A stretch of 64,000 nucleotides of DNA, taken from the NCBI GenBank assembly GCA_039029195.1, contig JBCCGR010000012.1:1-64000 (forward strand), given 5' to 3'. This DNA comes from JBCCGR01 sp039029195 (GTDB lineage Bacteria; Pseudomonadota; Alphaproteobacteria; Rhizobiales; Rhizobiaceae). Each line of letters opens with the position of its first letter. Position 1 is the stretch's first letter. Shown piece by piece: positions 50,806 to 59,896 of the stretch. Below the pieces are notes generated by a model, which was given only the letters and a program-made list of their open reading frames with translations, was not told the origin of the DNA and searched no databases. The translations under genes were made by a program, and so were the position numbers.

Positions 50806-52236
50806 TCATTGCACAAAATCGTGTTTCGTCTGCTGAAGACCGTCCAAGGCTGCCTGTCGCGCTTTGGCGTGATCGACAATTGGCAACGGATAATCCACTC
50901 CGAGTCTCACACCTGCGGCATTCAAAATCTCAGGCGGTGCGGTGTGCGGTTTGTAGATAAATTGGTCGGGCAACCGGGCAAGCTCCGGACACCATTTTCG
51001 CACATAGGCGCCATCGGGATCGAACTTTTCGCCCTGGGTGGTCGGGTTGAAAATACGGAAATAGGGCGCCGCGTCTGCACCGCTGCCGGCGACCCATTGC
51101 CAGCTTGCTGAATTGTTGGCGAGATCGGCATCAACGAGCGTGTCGCGGAACCAGCGTTCACCATGCTTCCAGTGATGGCGCAGATGTTTGATGAGAAAAC
51201 TCGCAACCACCATACGGACCCGGTTGTGCATATAACCCGTCTGCCAGAGTTCGCGCATACCGGCATCCACCAGCGGATACCCGGTCTTCCCCTTCTGCCA
51301 GGCGGTCAATTGGGTCTCATCCTGAACCCACGGATAGGCATCGAAAGCGGGTTTCCAGTTTTCAGTTGGCAGTTTGGGGAAATGATAAAGCAGGTGATGG
51401 GAAAACTCGCGCCAGGCAAGCTCGGCTCTGAATTTCGACCCATCTTTTTCGAGGGACGGATTGCGAGCGGCGGCATCCATCGCCGCCCACCATACGGTCG
51501 CTGGTGAAACTTCCCCGAAATGAAGATGCGGTGACAGATGCGAAACGTTTTCAAGGTCAGGTCGATCCCGCAGGGTGGCATATCCTTCGATACCGCTGTC
51601 GAGAAATTGAGCGAGACGCTCTCTCGCGCCATCTTCTCCCGGGCTCCAAATGGTCTCCCACCCCGCTGTCCAGTTCGGTTTTGTGGGAAGCAGGTCGATA
51701 TCGGACAAGGAAAGTCCGCCTGACGCCGACACAAGTGAAATGGTCTCTGGCTTCGGGTTGATAGCGGCAATCTCACGCGCCTGCAGCGCACGCCAGAACG
51801 GCGAATAGACTTTAAAAGGCTGTCCGGACCGATTTTTCACCGCCCAGGGCTCAGTAAGCAACGCGCCGGAAAAGCTCTTGGTCGCAAGCCCGACCTCCGA
51901 CAGAGCTGCCTTTGTCTCCGTGTCGCGCGCGATGGCATCGGGCTCATAGCGGCGATTCCAGAAGATGGCGGTCGCGCCGGTCTTCTCCGCCAAATCAGCG
52001 ATAATCGCCGCTGGCTCACCCTGCGCAATGTGGAGATCACCCAGAGACCTTTTCAGCGCGGCCAATGAATGGTGAAGCCACCAGCGCCCCGCCCCGCCAA
52101 GTGCAGCGGTCACATCTTCATCTTCCAGAATGAACAGCGGAAGCACCGCGCCGTGTCGCACAGCTGCACATAGGGCTGCGTTGTCATGAAGGCGCAGGTC
52201 CTGTCGGAACCAGAGAATGGATTTTTGTATGCTCAA
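50806..52236 (-). CDS. phrB: Deoxyribodipyrimidine photo-lyase (class I CPD)
   Basis: This 476-residue flavoprotein repairs UV cyclobutane dimers by blue light. The N-terminal photolyase domain starts SILWFRQDLRLHDNAAL. The FAD-binding C-half has KTGYPLVDAGMRELWQTGYM, HNRVRMVVASFLIKHL, WFRDTLVDADLANNSASWQW and YFRIFNPTTQGEKFD. The frame opens at 52401, which would cross into the divergent kinase promoter and adds about 55 residues unlike photolyases. TTG 52236 gives a normal N-terminus but has no clear ribosome-binding site, so the start is uncertain. Confidence 0.95.
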   Translation of the reverse strand: MSIQKSILWFRQDLRLHDNAALCAAVRHGAVLPLFILEDEDVTAALGGAGRWWLHHSLAALKRSLGDLHIAQGEPAAIIADLAEKTGATAIFWNRRYEPDAIARDTETKAALSEVGLATKSFSGALLTEPWAVKNRSGQPFKVYSPFWRALQAREIAAINPKPETISLVSASGGLSLSDIDLLPTKPNWTAGWETIWSPGEDGARERLAQFLDSGIEGYATLRDRPDLENVSHLSPHLHFGEVSPATVWWAAMDAAARNPSLEKDGSKFRAELAWREFSHHLLYHFPKLPTENWKPAFDAYPWVQDETQLTAWQKGKTGYPLVDAGMRELWQTGYMHNRVRMVVASFLIKHLRHHWKHGERWFRDTLVDADLANNSASWQWVAGSGADAAPYFRIFNPTTQGEKFDPDGAYVRKWCPELARLPDQFIYKPHTAPPEILNAAGVRLGVDYPLPIVDHAKARQAALDGLQQTKHDFVQ

Positions 52237-52406
52237 AGTGTGTTTGGGGAATGGGTTTTGCGATGAATTGTGACTACGATCCGGATCGCACTTTGGATGA
52301 GAACACGCAAGCAACCGCTCATGACGCACCCTTTTGCATTGGACACTTCCCGTAGAGACGGCTTCGGTAATTTCCGCCGTCTGGCTCCGACCGTGGGACA
52401 CGCAGC

Positions 52407-53276
52407 ATGAGCGATCGACTTTATCTCGGTGTTGATGGCGGTGGAACAGGATGCCGGGCCGCGTTGGGTGATGGCCAGGGTCTGATTGTCGGTCGCGGCG
52501 AAGCCGGACCGGCCAACATCACAAGCAATCCCGCCGAAAGTGCAAAGAACATCGTGTCGGCCTGCGAACAGGCGGTTGCTGCCTCGGGATTGCCGGAACT
52601 CAAGCTGTCCCACCTGCCCGCTTGTCTGGGGCTGGCAGGCGCCAACATCGACAGCGCTTTGGGTGCCGTCCTCTCCTTCCTGCCATTCGAACGAACGCAC
52701 ATTGTGCAGGACACGCACACGGCCCTTCAGGGCGCATTGGGCGACGACGAGGGTTCCGTCTGCATCGTGGGAACAGGATCGGTTGTTATCACCCGCCGTG
52801 GTGGAGAAATATCAACGGTCGGAGGCTGGGGATTTCCGGTTGGCGATCTGTCGGGCGGTGCACAATTGGGCCTGGCGCTTCTGCAACAGACTTTGCTTGC
52901 CACCGAAATGGTGCGGCCAGCCAGTGATCTATCGGATCAGGTTCTTGCTGAATTTGATGGCAAGCCAGACCAACTTGCCGAACTTGCAAGGTTCGCAACC
53001 CCCGCTCAGTTCGGCAGGTTTGCCCCGATGATCGTTGAGGCTCATGCGGGCGGCGATCCAATTGCGAAGCACATTGTTGCGTTGGCAGTTCGCGATCTCA
53101 ATGCCGCGCTCGAGTCAGCACGCAAAGATGAAGCAGCGCCCTTGAGCCTGATCGGCGGCCTTGCGCAATTCTATGGTGACAAAATTTCGGCCAAACACCA
53201 GTCTGTCCTTGTTGAACCCAGAGGCAAACCCCTCGACGGTGCGTTGGCTTTGGCAAGGCAGATTTTTGGAACATAA
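52407..53276 (+). CDS. BadF/BadG/BcrA/BcrD ATPase family, N-acetylglucosamine kinase-like
   Basis: This 289-residue ASKHA-fold protein carries LYLGVDGGGTGCRAALGDG (phosphate 1), GLAGANIDSA, HTALQGALGDDEGSVCIVGT then GSVVITRRGG (phosphate 2 and sugar contacts) and GGWGFPVGDLSGGAQLGLAL. The order is that of bacterial GlcNAc/glucosamine kinases, which phosphorylate recycled amino sugars. No other amino-sugar gene is next to it, so the substrate is inferred only from the family. It is divergent from the photolyase gene, with about 170 bases between chosen starts. Confidence 0.87.
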   Translation: MSDRLYLGVDGGGTGCRAALGDGQGLIVGRGEAGPANITSNPAESAKNIVSACEQAVAASGLPELKLSHLPACLGLAGANIDSALGAVLSFLPFERTHIVQDTHTALQGALGDDEGSVCIVGTGSVVITRRGGEISTVGGWGFPVGDLSGGAQLGLALLQQTLLATEMVRPASDLSDQVLAEFDGKPDQLAELARFATPAQFGRFAPMIVEAHAGGDPIAKHIVALAVRDLNAALESARKDEAAPLSLIGGLAQFYGDKISAKHQSVLVEPRGKPLDGALALARQIFGT

Positions 53277-53298
53277 ACCCGGGAGGAATAGGCATCCT

Positions 53299-53670
53299 AT
53301 GAAGCACGTTTACATCCGAACTGTTCTGGCTGTTGCATTCACTCTCGTTTTTGCGCTGGTTTCCGCACCGATGGTCGCGCAAGAGAAGGTCGTGGTTGAA
53401 TCAACCGGCAAGGCTCAGGTTTTTGCCGGACCATCAAGAAACACAGCCGTTGTCAGCCAGCTTCAACCAAATGTTCAACTGATCATCATCCCGCCAAAGA
53501 GCGTGTTCATCGGCAAGGGCGTGGTGATTGGCAAAGGCGTATTGATTGAAGGAAAGCCATGGCACCAGGTGCAGCTTCCCACGGGCGAAACAGGCTACGT
53601 GACCGGCTCAATGTTGTGCCTGCGCAACGGCTATGTGGAAGGAACGCTGGGGGCCTGTCTTGGCAATTAG
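53299..53670 (+). CDS. Small exported SH3-like protein
   Basis: This 123-residue protein has a signal peptide (TVLAVAFTLVFALVSAPMVA) and an SH3-like core (STGKAQVFAGPSRNTAVVSQ, VQLIIIPPKSVFIGKGVVIG, WHQVQLPTGETGYVTGSMLC). The ATG is preceded by GGGAGGAATAGGCAT and lies 22 bases after the kinase stop. A two-copy GKGVVIGKGVLIEGK insert is unusual. It may be secreted to the envelope. A TTG-started exported protein gene follows. Confidence 0.8.
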   Translation: MKHVYIRTVLAVAFTLVFALVSAPMVAQEKVVVESTGKAQVFAGPSRNTAVVSQLQPNVQLIIIPPKSVFIGKGVVIGKGVLIEGKPWHQVQLPTGETGYVTGSMLCLRNGYVEGTLGACLGN

Positions 53671-53710
53671 CCGGTGTTTGGTTGCAACGGATAGACTGAG
53701 GAGAGAGATT

Positions 53711-54160
53711 TTGAAACGCATTCTGTTTCTGCTTTGCATTTTTGGGGCACTTGGCACCACACCGGCCCTGGCGAAACACCCCACCGAAGAGCAGTCCTGC
53801 GAGATGATGTCAGACATGCTGCTCAACCAGCGGGACGGCCTCGGCACTCTCAAATCGATATTTTCGCTGATGAAGGAGGATGAGATTGATGGCATCACCT
53901 CCAAAATCTACGACATCATCAAAAACTCGGACGTTAGAACCGGAGAACTTTTCGAGATTGGAAGGCTTGGAAACCACGCCATTGAGCATCTGGTCGCCTT
54001 CGGCACGCGGAGCCGCGGCAGCTTCTATTTTCGCATCATCTACGAACCCTATGGTGGGAATTGGCGCGGCGTTCGCATCTATTTCAACACGGCACTCGAC
54101 GGAACATTGAAGCAATGGCCGATGATGCAGCAACCACGTGCGGTGGCGTGCTCAGAGTAA
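53711..54160 (+). CDS. Small exported protein of unknown function
   Basis: The 149-residue protein starts at TTG 53711 (GAGGAGAGAG upstream), then MKRILFLLCIFGALGTTPAL and A-K as signal peptide. Mature part: EQSCEMMSDMLLNQRDG, several helices and a beta-rich ending (GSFYFRIIYEPYGGNWRGVR, then IYFNTALDG). Two Cys (near residues 30 and 147) could pair. I do not recognise the family. It follows the SH3-like gene after 40 bases and may share its transcript. Confidence 0.7.
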   Translation: MKRILFLLCIFGALGTTPALAKHPTEEQSCEMMSDMLLNQRDGLGTLKSIFSLMKEDEIDGITSKIYDIIKNSDVRTGELFEIGRLGNHAIEHLVAFGTRSRGSFYFRIIYEPYGGNWRGVRIYFNTALDGTLKQWPMMQQPRAVACSE

Positions 54161-54291
54161 GTGAACACGCCTTTCATTTCCGCGTGATCAGATTTGAAGA
54201 ATTCAACCGCTCTTTCGCCTGAGGACGCGTTGCGCTGTGTCCACGTTTGAGTGACACTCACAAACACTTCCCAACCAAACGAGACTATTCC

Positions 54292-54813
54292 ATGTCATCC
54301 AACAAACCTGTTGCTGGTGCCCCCCTGCCCGCCATGAAAATTGCAAAGCTCGGCGGCGGTGAAATCGCTCTTGGCGGACCGCGCGAAAACTGGACCTTCC
54401 TTGTTGTATATCGCGGTAAGCACTGTCCCAAGTGCAAATCCTATCTCAACAAACTTGAGACCAAGAAATCCGCCTGGGAAGAGGCCGGATTTGACCTCGC
54501 CGTGGTGTCCGCGGATCCGGAAGAAAAAGCGGCAGCAGATGTGGCGGAATTCGGCTGGACGTTCGATCTCGGCTACGGGCTGAGCGAGGATCAGATGAAG
54601 GACCTTGGTGTGTATATCTCCGATCCTCTGTCTGCAGCGGAAACAGACCGGCGCTTTGCGGAACCCGGACACTTCATCGTTCGTCCGGACGGCAATTTGC
54701 AACTCGTGGATATCTCGAACGGCCCGGCGTCACGCCCCGATCTGGACGTCCTTCTCGACGGCATAATCTTCACGATTGAGAATAACCGCCCGCCGCGCGG
54801 AACGGCGGTTTAG
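54292..54813 (+). CDS. Redoxin (AhpC/TSA-like) peroxidase-type protein
   Basis: This 173-residue thioredoxin-fold protein has VVYRGKHCPKCKSYLNKLE, in which the Cys-Pro-Lys-Cys pair sits where peroxiredoxins have PxxxTxxC. LAVVSADPEEKAAADVAEFG and the ending FIVRPDGNLQLVDIS are also typical. The CPxC layout resembles AhpC-like redoxins with a redox-active dithiol. ATG 54292 is preferred to 54247. Its last 44 bases overlap the convergent MsrQ-like gene, an unusual tail-to-tail overlap. Confidence 0.85.
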   Translation: MSSNKPVAGAPLPAMKIAKLGGGEIALGGPRENWTFLVVYRGKHCPKCKSYLNKLETKKSAWEEAGFDLAVVSADPEEKAAADVAEFGWTFDLGYGLSEDQMKDLGVYISDPLSAAETDRRFAEPGHFIVRPDGNLQLVDISNGPASRPDLDVLLDGIIFTIENNRPPRGTAV

Positions 54814-55435
54814 AGCGCCTTGCCTGCTGTCGTCTCATCCAGATGTGTGTAAACTTGGCAGCGATCAACACGCCAAGCCAGATCAGCACATCATCTGGAA
54901 AGAAGTCGAACAGGTACCAGTGCAAAAAAATGAGCGCCGTGGCTGGATAAAGCGCTCGATGGAGCGTTTTCCAGCCGCGACCGAGCCAACGTCGGGACAA
55001 GCGGTTTGATGTCAGGGCAAGCAGCAACATGACCATCAGGCCCAGCCACCCGACGCCAAGGTCGAGCTCAGTGGCCTCATAGATCAGTTCTTCAACATCT
55101 CCAATGTAGCGGATGTGGAACGCCGCATGCAGCGCACCATAGTAAAATGAAAGCAGTCCAAGGGGCTGCCGTCGGGCAATGAGCCAGCGACCAATGGCGG
55201 GGTTCATGCCCGTTCGCTGAGCAACCAGCGAAAGTGGCGTGATGGCAAGGCAGACAACGAGCAACTGAACCGACCAGAACCCGGTCTCGTGCATCAGTTC
55301 AGGATAGTACCGCTCATGGCGCCAAAAATCCGCAACCATGGGCCAGGATGGCAGGAGCAATGCCGCATAGAACAGCGGCATTGAGTTGATGAGGCGCAGG
55401 ATGAGATTGATAAGTTTGCTCAAGGCCTCAATCAT
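54770..55435 (-). CDS. msrQ: Haem-binding ferric-reductase-like membrane protein (MsrQ-like)
   Basis: The 221-residue six-helix membrane protein matches the haem b membrane subunit that feeds electrons to the periplasmic methionine sulfoxide reductase MsrP. It shows RRQPLGLLSFYYGALHAAFH (first haem His), WLGRGWKTLHRALYPATALI with LHRA, and a following LHWYLFDFFPDDVLIWLG. Normally msrP is the partner just upstream or downstream. No msrP is present here, so the protein may serve another acceptor or a distant partner. It overlaps the redoxin gene end by 44 bases. Confidence 0.8.
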   Translation of the reverse strand: MIEALSKLINLILRLINSMPLFYAALLLPSWPMVADFWRHERYYPELMHETGFWSVQLLVVCLAITPLSLVAQRTGMNPAIGRWLIARRQPLGLLSFYYGALHAAFHIRYIGDVEELIYEATELDLGVGWLGLMVMLLLALTSNRLSRRWLGRGWKTLHRALYPATALIFLHWYLFDFFPDDVLIWLGVLIAAKFTHIWMRRQQARRSKPPFRAAGGYSQS

Positions 55436-55453
55436 CTTGCCCGAAGGTTCTTC

Positions 55454-55526
55454 CTGTCCTCATCCTGAGCCTTTCGAGGGATAGGACGCAGCCACCACTT
55501 GATTCGACAGGCTCACCATCAGGTGG
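55454..55526. repeat. REP-like element, family F
   Basis: TGTCCTCATCCTGAGCCTTT then CGAGGGATAGGAC is followed by TTCGACAGGCTCACCATCAG G. The two arms are inverted relatives of the CTTCGACAGGCTCAGGATGA type. It lies in the 208-base gap before gatB's stop. The rest of the gap shows nothing. Confidence 0.65.
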
Positions 55527-55643
55527 AACCTCGCTCATCGATGTTCGACAGGAGTGCACGTCAGCTCAGTTGTTAGAAGCATCTGAGCGATGGGTGAAGC
55601 AAATGGAAATCACAAACCGGCGAGCACGGCTTGAGGAACGCCC

Positions 55644-57143
55644 CTACAGCCCCAACTTATCCTTCAAAAGCTGGTTGACCACCTTCGGATTGGCCTTGCC
55701 ACCAGAGCTTTTCATCACCTGTCCGACAAACCAGCCAATCATATTTGGCTTGTCCTTGACCTTCTCAACTTGTGCCGGATTGTCAGCGATGATCTGGTCA
55801 ACAACCGATTCAATTGCGCCCACGTCGGTCACCTGAGCCATGCCACGAGCGGTCACGACCTCTTTCGGGTCACCGCCCTCTTCCCAGATGATCTCAAACA
55901 GGTCCTTGGCAATCTTGCCGGAAATCGTGCCATCCTTGATGAGATCGACAATCGCACCAAGCTGAGCGGCGGAAATCGGTGTTTCGCCAATGGAAAGACC
56001 AGCCTTGTTGAGGGCGCCCAGAAGATCGTTGATCACCCAGTTCGCAGCCTGCTTGCCATCGCGGCCTTCAGCCACAATTTCAAAGAAGTCTGCAACATCC
56101 TTGTCGGCAACCAGAATGGAGGCGTCATAGGCGGTCAGACCGAGTTCTGACTTAAAGCGCTCTTTCTTGTCGTCCGGCAGTTCCGGCAGATCGCTGGCAA
56201 GCTCTTCCACCAGCGCATCGTCAAACTCCAAAGGCAGAAGATCAGGATCGGGGAAGTAGCGATAATCATGCGCCTCTTCCTTGGAACGCATGGAGCGCGT
56301 TTCACCCTTGCCGGGATCAAACAGGCGGGTTTCCTGATCAATCTCGCCGCCATCCTCCAGAATGGCAATCTGGCGCCGCGCTTCATACTCAATGGCCTGG
56401 CCAACAAAACGGATTGAGTTCACGTTCTTGATTTCGCATCGCGTGCCGAATTCACCTCCCGGTGCACGCACCGATACGTTTACATCGGCCCGCATAGACC
56501 CCTGCTCCATGTTCCCGTCACAGGTGCCCAGATAGCGCAGGATCGTACGCAGCTTCGTGAGATAGGCGCGTGCCTCTTCCGATGATCGAAGGTCGGGTTT
56601 CGACACGATCTCCATCAGCGCCACGCCGGAACGGTTGAGATCCACATAGCTCATGGACGGGTGCTGGTCGTGCATCGATTTTCCCGCATCCTGTTCCAGA
56701 TGCAGGCGCTCAATGCCGATCTCCACATCATCAAACTGCCCCTTCTTGTCAGGGCCAATGCTGATCGTGATGGTACCCTCACCGACAATCGGCTGCTTGA
56801 ACTGGGAAATCTGATAGCCCTGCGGCAAGTCAGGATAGAAGTAGTTCTTGCGGTCGAACACCGAGCGTTTGTTGATCTGGGCTTTCAATCCAAGACCGGT
56901 GCGCACAGCCTGCCGCACGCACTCTTCGTTGATCACCGGCAACATGCCCGGCATGGCCGCATCCACGAGCGACACATTGGCGTTCTGATCATTGCCAAAC
57001 TCGGTCGACGCACCGGAAAACAGCTTTGACTGGCTGGTGACCTGGGCATGGACTTCCATGCCAATCACCATTTCCCAGTCCTGCTCAGCGCCTGGAATGA
57101 AGTTCTTCGGATCAGGGGTGCGTGTGTCGACGAGATCAGTCAT
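55644..57143 (-). CDS. gatB: Asp-tRNA(Asn)/Glu-tRNA(Gln) amidotransferase subunit B
   Basis: This 499-residue subunit carries the tRNA-binding and kinase-like core of GatCAB, which converts mischarged Asp-tRNA(Asn) or Glu-tRNA(Gln) to the right amide. GatB motifs: EDWEMVIGMEVHAQVTSQSK-like start, KNYFYPDLPQGYQISQFKQP, YVDLNRSGVALMEIVSKPDL, QGSMRADVNVSVR and SKEEAHDYRYFPDPDLLPL. It ends with YqeY-like VNQLLKDKLGL. It stands apart from gatC and gatA, which are about 4 kb away on the same strand. Confidence 0.97.
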   Translation of the reverse strand: MTDLVDTRTPDPKNFIPGAEQDWEMVIGMEVHAQVTSQSKLFSGASTEFGNDQNANVSLVDAAMPGMLPVINEECVRQAVRTGLGLKAQINKRSVFDRKNYFYPDLPQGYQISQFKQPIVGEGTITISIGPDKKGQFDDVEIGIERLHLEQDAGKSMHDQHPSMSYVDLNRSGVALMEIVSKPDLRSSEEARAYLTKLRTILRYLGTCDGNMEQGSMRADVNVSVRAPGGEFGTRCEIKNVNSIRFVGQAIEYEARRQIAILEDGGEIDQETRLFDPGKGETRSMRSKEEAHDYRYFPDPDLLPLEFDDALVEELASDLPELPDDKKERFKSELGLTAYDASILVADKDVADFFEIVAEGRDGKQAANWVINDLLGALNKAGLSIGETPISAAQLGAIVDLIKDGTISGKIAKDLFEIIWEEGGDPKEVVTARGMAQVTDVGAIESVVDQIIADNPAQVEKVKDKPNMIGWFVGQVMKSSGGKANPKVVNQLLKDKLGL

Positions 57144-57200
57144 GAATGTACAAGAGCGGGAGGAAATCAGCCCCGCTCTTGCCAGATGTTGAAGTGCTTG

Positions 57201-57896
57201 TCAGCCCTTCAAATGTGGTATCAGCCTTGGAGTACGATCTGCATATTCTTCCCAGCTATCACCGAACTGGTCCTTCATCATCAGTTCTTCAGCATCAATC
57301 CGCATCAGATAGAGGATCAAAAACGCCACAAGTCCAAGCGGGCCGGCAATCCAATTGTTCAAAACCAAAAGTTGACCGAACACGATCAGAAAAATTGCGC
57401 TGTACATCGGATGGCGAATGAATCGATAAACGCCGCTAACAACCAGCTCATGCTCCCGCCGCAACTCCAATTCCGCTGACCAGTTTTTTCCCAGATCGGC
57501 ATGAGACCGCCAAAATAGAAATAGCCCGGCAACTCCGACAACGATTCCCGCAGTCAACTGCAAAGGTGAGGCGATATAGGCTGCAAAGTCGAAAATTGGT
57601 GTGCCAATCGTGACTATGGGAACGAGCGCCATACCAAGAAACACGAGGAATACCATCACTGATTCTCGCGACTTGTGCCTTTGCTCTGCAACCTCCTTAT
57701 CGGGTCCCGATGTCAACCAAAGTCGAATCGCAAAACAAGCCGCCAATAAAGCCAGAAACACCAGTGCAGGATAAGGGGCACCCCGCCACATGGCCGCGGC
57801 GCCTGCCGCGATCATAATTCCAAAAGGGATTAGATTATTGATCAACGCACCAACCTCCAAAAAGACGGCACGATGAGGGCTTGATTTCGTCCGCAT
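57201..57896 (-). CDS. Isoprenylcysteine carboxyl methyltransferase-family membrane protein
   Basis: This 231-residue membrane protein has about five helices and the ICMT/PEMT C-terminal signature: HELVVSGVYRFIRHPMYSAI, a loop, and LRIDAEELMMKDQFGDSWEE then YADRTPRLIP. In bacteria such proteins are SAM-dependent lipid or small-molecule methyltransferases with unclear targets. It is upstream of gatB by 57 bases in the same direction, and downstream of the VWA gene. Confidence 0.85.
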   Translation of the reverse strand: MRTKSSPHRAVFLEVGALINNLIPFGIMIAAGAAAMWRGAPYPALVFLALLAACFAIRLWLTSGPDKEVAEQRHKSRESVMVFLVFLGMALVPIVTIGTPIFDFAAYIASPLQLTAGIVVGVAGLFLFWRSHADLGKNWSAELELRREHELVVSGVYRFIRHPMYSAIFLIVFGQLLVLNNWIAGPLGLVAFLILYLMRIDAEELMMKDQFGDSWEEYADRTPRLIPHLKG

Positions 57897-58058
57897 TGTA
57901 CCGGTTCAAACCGGCGCTAAGGCCAGTTTCTCAAGGATGCGGTCCAGTGGAAGTATAAGACAGATTGGATTGTCGTAACAGTCTGCAGACGCGCTCGCGT
58001 CTCCTTTTCACGCAGGGGTGCCTGCCAAGCGTTTGTTCCAAAGTTAACTTTTATTTTT

Positions 58059-58083
58059 GGAGGTTCCTCAAACGGGAACCTCC
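58059..58083. repeat. Perfect hairpin between the VWA and ICMT genes
   Basis: GGAGGTTCC (58059-58067) and GGAACCTCC (58075-58083) flank a 7-base loop. It lies about 27 bases downstream of the VWA stop on the minus strand. A-rich rather than T-rich bases follow, so it may be a poor terminator or an mRNA stabiliser. Confidence 0.6.
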
Positions 58084-58109
58084 GCTGATAAAAATGCAAC
58101 GTGAGACAA

Positions 58110-59786
58110 TCACTTGACTTCCGTTTCTGTGCGTTCTCCGGCGGCCACATTCACAGTGACAGACTTTTTCTCACCCTTTGTGTCCTTGCCGATGATGGCG
58201 ACGACATTGTACTCGCCTGCAGGCATGGTGACCTGATATTTCGGGCCGTACTTGCCGGGGTACTTCTTCACCTTTCCCTGAATGTTCTTTTTCGTGCCGA
58301 ATATGTCGATCCGGTAAGCGCCGGGTGCGCTGATTGCCAATACACCGGCGTTCAAGTCCACCAGAACTTCAGTGGCTTCATTTGGCGTGATCTCAAACGG
58401 CTCTGAGAATACAGTTGCCAGTCCCATGCGGGCTTCCACCACATATTTGCCCGGAGCCAGCAGGAACTGGCCAAGCTTTCCATATTTGGTTTCAAACCGC
58501 TTGCGCTTGCCCTGCAGGTTTTTCTTGGCACCAAACACCTGCAGGCGCAGATTGCCGCTTTCCACCCGGGGGCCTTCACCGGAATACGCAGCGCCAGCTT
58601 TCAGCAGACCTGCCGCAACCACGATGGTTTTCCTGATTGTTTCGCCGGCTTTGACCTCAATTGTCTCTTCTGCGGTGGCCTTGCCAATGCGGGCCCAAAG
58701 CCTCGCTTCTCCGGCAGGGATGAACGCAACATTTTGCCCGTAACCTGTAATGCGCTGCTTCTTACCCCAATTGATGTCGATCCGGGCATTCTTGTTGATG
58801 TCCGCGCCTTCTGCCGGAGCTGCAGACAGTCTCAGCAGACCGACATTCATATTGATGCCACGCTTCAGGGCTTCGGTATCGGAGAGTGTGAAAACACTCT
58901 CAACCGACACCTTGTTGACGCGGGTGATCACCGTGTACTCACCGGCGGGAAGCTTGATGTTCAGCGCATCGCCGTAAGAAACGTGGGCGCGTTTCTTGGC
59001 ACGAACCCCATCCTCAGATGGATAAACGTCCCAACGAACAGAACCGGAGTCCAATTCAACAGTGTCACTCATCATCGCCTGTAGCTGCAGGTTATGCTTG
59101 AAGGCCGGCTTTGGCTTCGGGGCGGGTTTGGGTTCAGGCTTCGGTGCAGGTGCTGCTGCAACCGTTTCCACCAGTGCGCTGGAAAGATCAGCCGCATCAG
59201 AGGCCTGACGATAGATGCCACCTGTGCGTTCCGCGATGCACGAAACCTTCTTTCCCTGTTCTGCAGTCAGACCAAATCCGATCACATGGGCGGTGAAATC
59301 GACGCCGGCTTTCTCAAGCTCAGTCGCAAGAGCACATGGATCTGCATTGCAGGTTTCGATACCATCGGTGATGAGGATCACGGTCGCCTTGTCTTCGGTG
59401 TAGCGCAGGCTTTCCGCGGCCAGACGCACAGAATCAGAAAGCGGGGTTTTACCTTTTGGGCTCAACCCGTTGACGGCGGATGCAATCGACCCCTTGGTTC
59501 CCGCTGCCGGTTTGACCATCTCTTCGATGTCCTTGCAGACACCTTTTTCCCGGTGACCATAGGCGATAAGTCCAAGTTCCAGATCGTTGGGCAGCCCTTG
59601 AAGGACGGTTCCAAGCGTTTCCTTCGCGATTTCAATCTTGGCTTTGCCGCCAATCTGACCCCACATTGAGCCGGACGCGTCCAGAACGATCATGGCCTTG
59701 TCGGCGGCGTGTGCCGCAGGCGCCACGGACAGTATGGACGCACCGAGCATCAACGATGCCGCGGTTGAAACCAGTCGGGAAATCAT
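58110..59786 (-). CDS. Exported von Willebrand A domain protein with C-terminal repeats
   Basis: The 558-residue protein has a signal peptide (LMLGASILSVAPAAHA) and a VWA domain (about 30-205) with the MIDAS residues in IVLDASGSMWG, then KAKIEIAKETL, and ITDGIETCNAD. A Pro/Lys linker follows (PKPEPKPAPKPKPAF). The C-half then holds about four beta-sandwich modules of about 80-90 residues, with FGAKKNLQGK and FGTKKNIQGK and repeated LPAGEYTV, APGKYVVEA, MPAGEYNV. It resembles surface or periplasmic adhesion and sensing proteins. Its promoter should lie in the 110-base gap after the PLP-enzyme gene. Confidence 0.87.
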   Translation of the reverse strand: MISRLVSTAASLMLGASILSVAPAAHAADKAMIVLDASGSMWGQIGGKAKIEIAKETLGTVLQGLPNDLELGLIAYGHREKGVCKDIEEMVKPAAGTKGSIASAVNGLSPKGKTPLSDSVRLAAESLRYTEDKATVILITDGIETCNADPCALATELEKAGVDFTAHVIGFGLTAEQGKKVSCIAERTGGIYRQASDAADLSSALVETVAAAPAPKPEPKPAPKPKPAFKHNLQLQAMMSDTVELDSGSVRWDVYPSEDGVRAKKRAHVSYGDALNIKLPAGEYTVITRVNKVSVESVFTLSDTEALKRGINMNVGLLRLSAAPAEGADINKNARIDINWGKKQRITGYGQNVAFIPAGEARLWARIGKATAEETIEVKAGETIRKTIVVAAGLLKAGAAYSGEGPRVESGNLRLQVFGAKKNLQGKRKRFETKYGKLGQFLLAPGKYVVEARMGLATVFSEPFEITPNEATEVLVDLNAGVLAISAPGAYRIDIFGTKKNIQGKVKKYPGKYGPKYQVTMPAGEYNVVAIIGKDTKGEKKSVTVNVAAGERTETEVK

Positions 59787-59896
59787 AAATCACCTCTCCA
59801 ATCATCAAGTCTTTGAACTGTAGACAATATTTCACACAGTATGGCGTGACCATAGTCACACCATATTCGTGACGGGAATGTGATCAATTGGGGTGG

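Noticed and set aside
50806..52401. Longer photolyase with an extra 55 N-terminal residues
   Set aside because: The extra part is unlike any photolyase N-terminus and would run to within 5 bases of the divergent kinase start. The normal domain starts near 52236.
58059..58083. Intrinsic terminator for the VWA gene
   Set aside because: The hairpin is perfect, but no T-run follows on the relevant strand. It is listed only as a hairpin.
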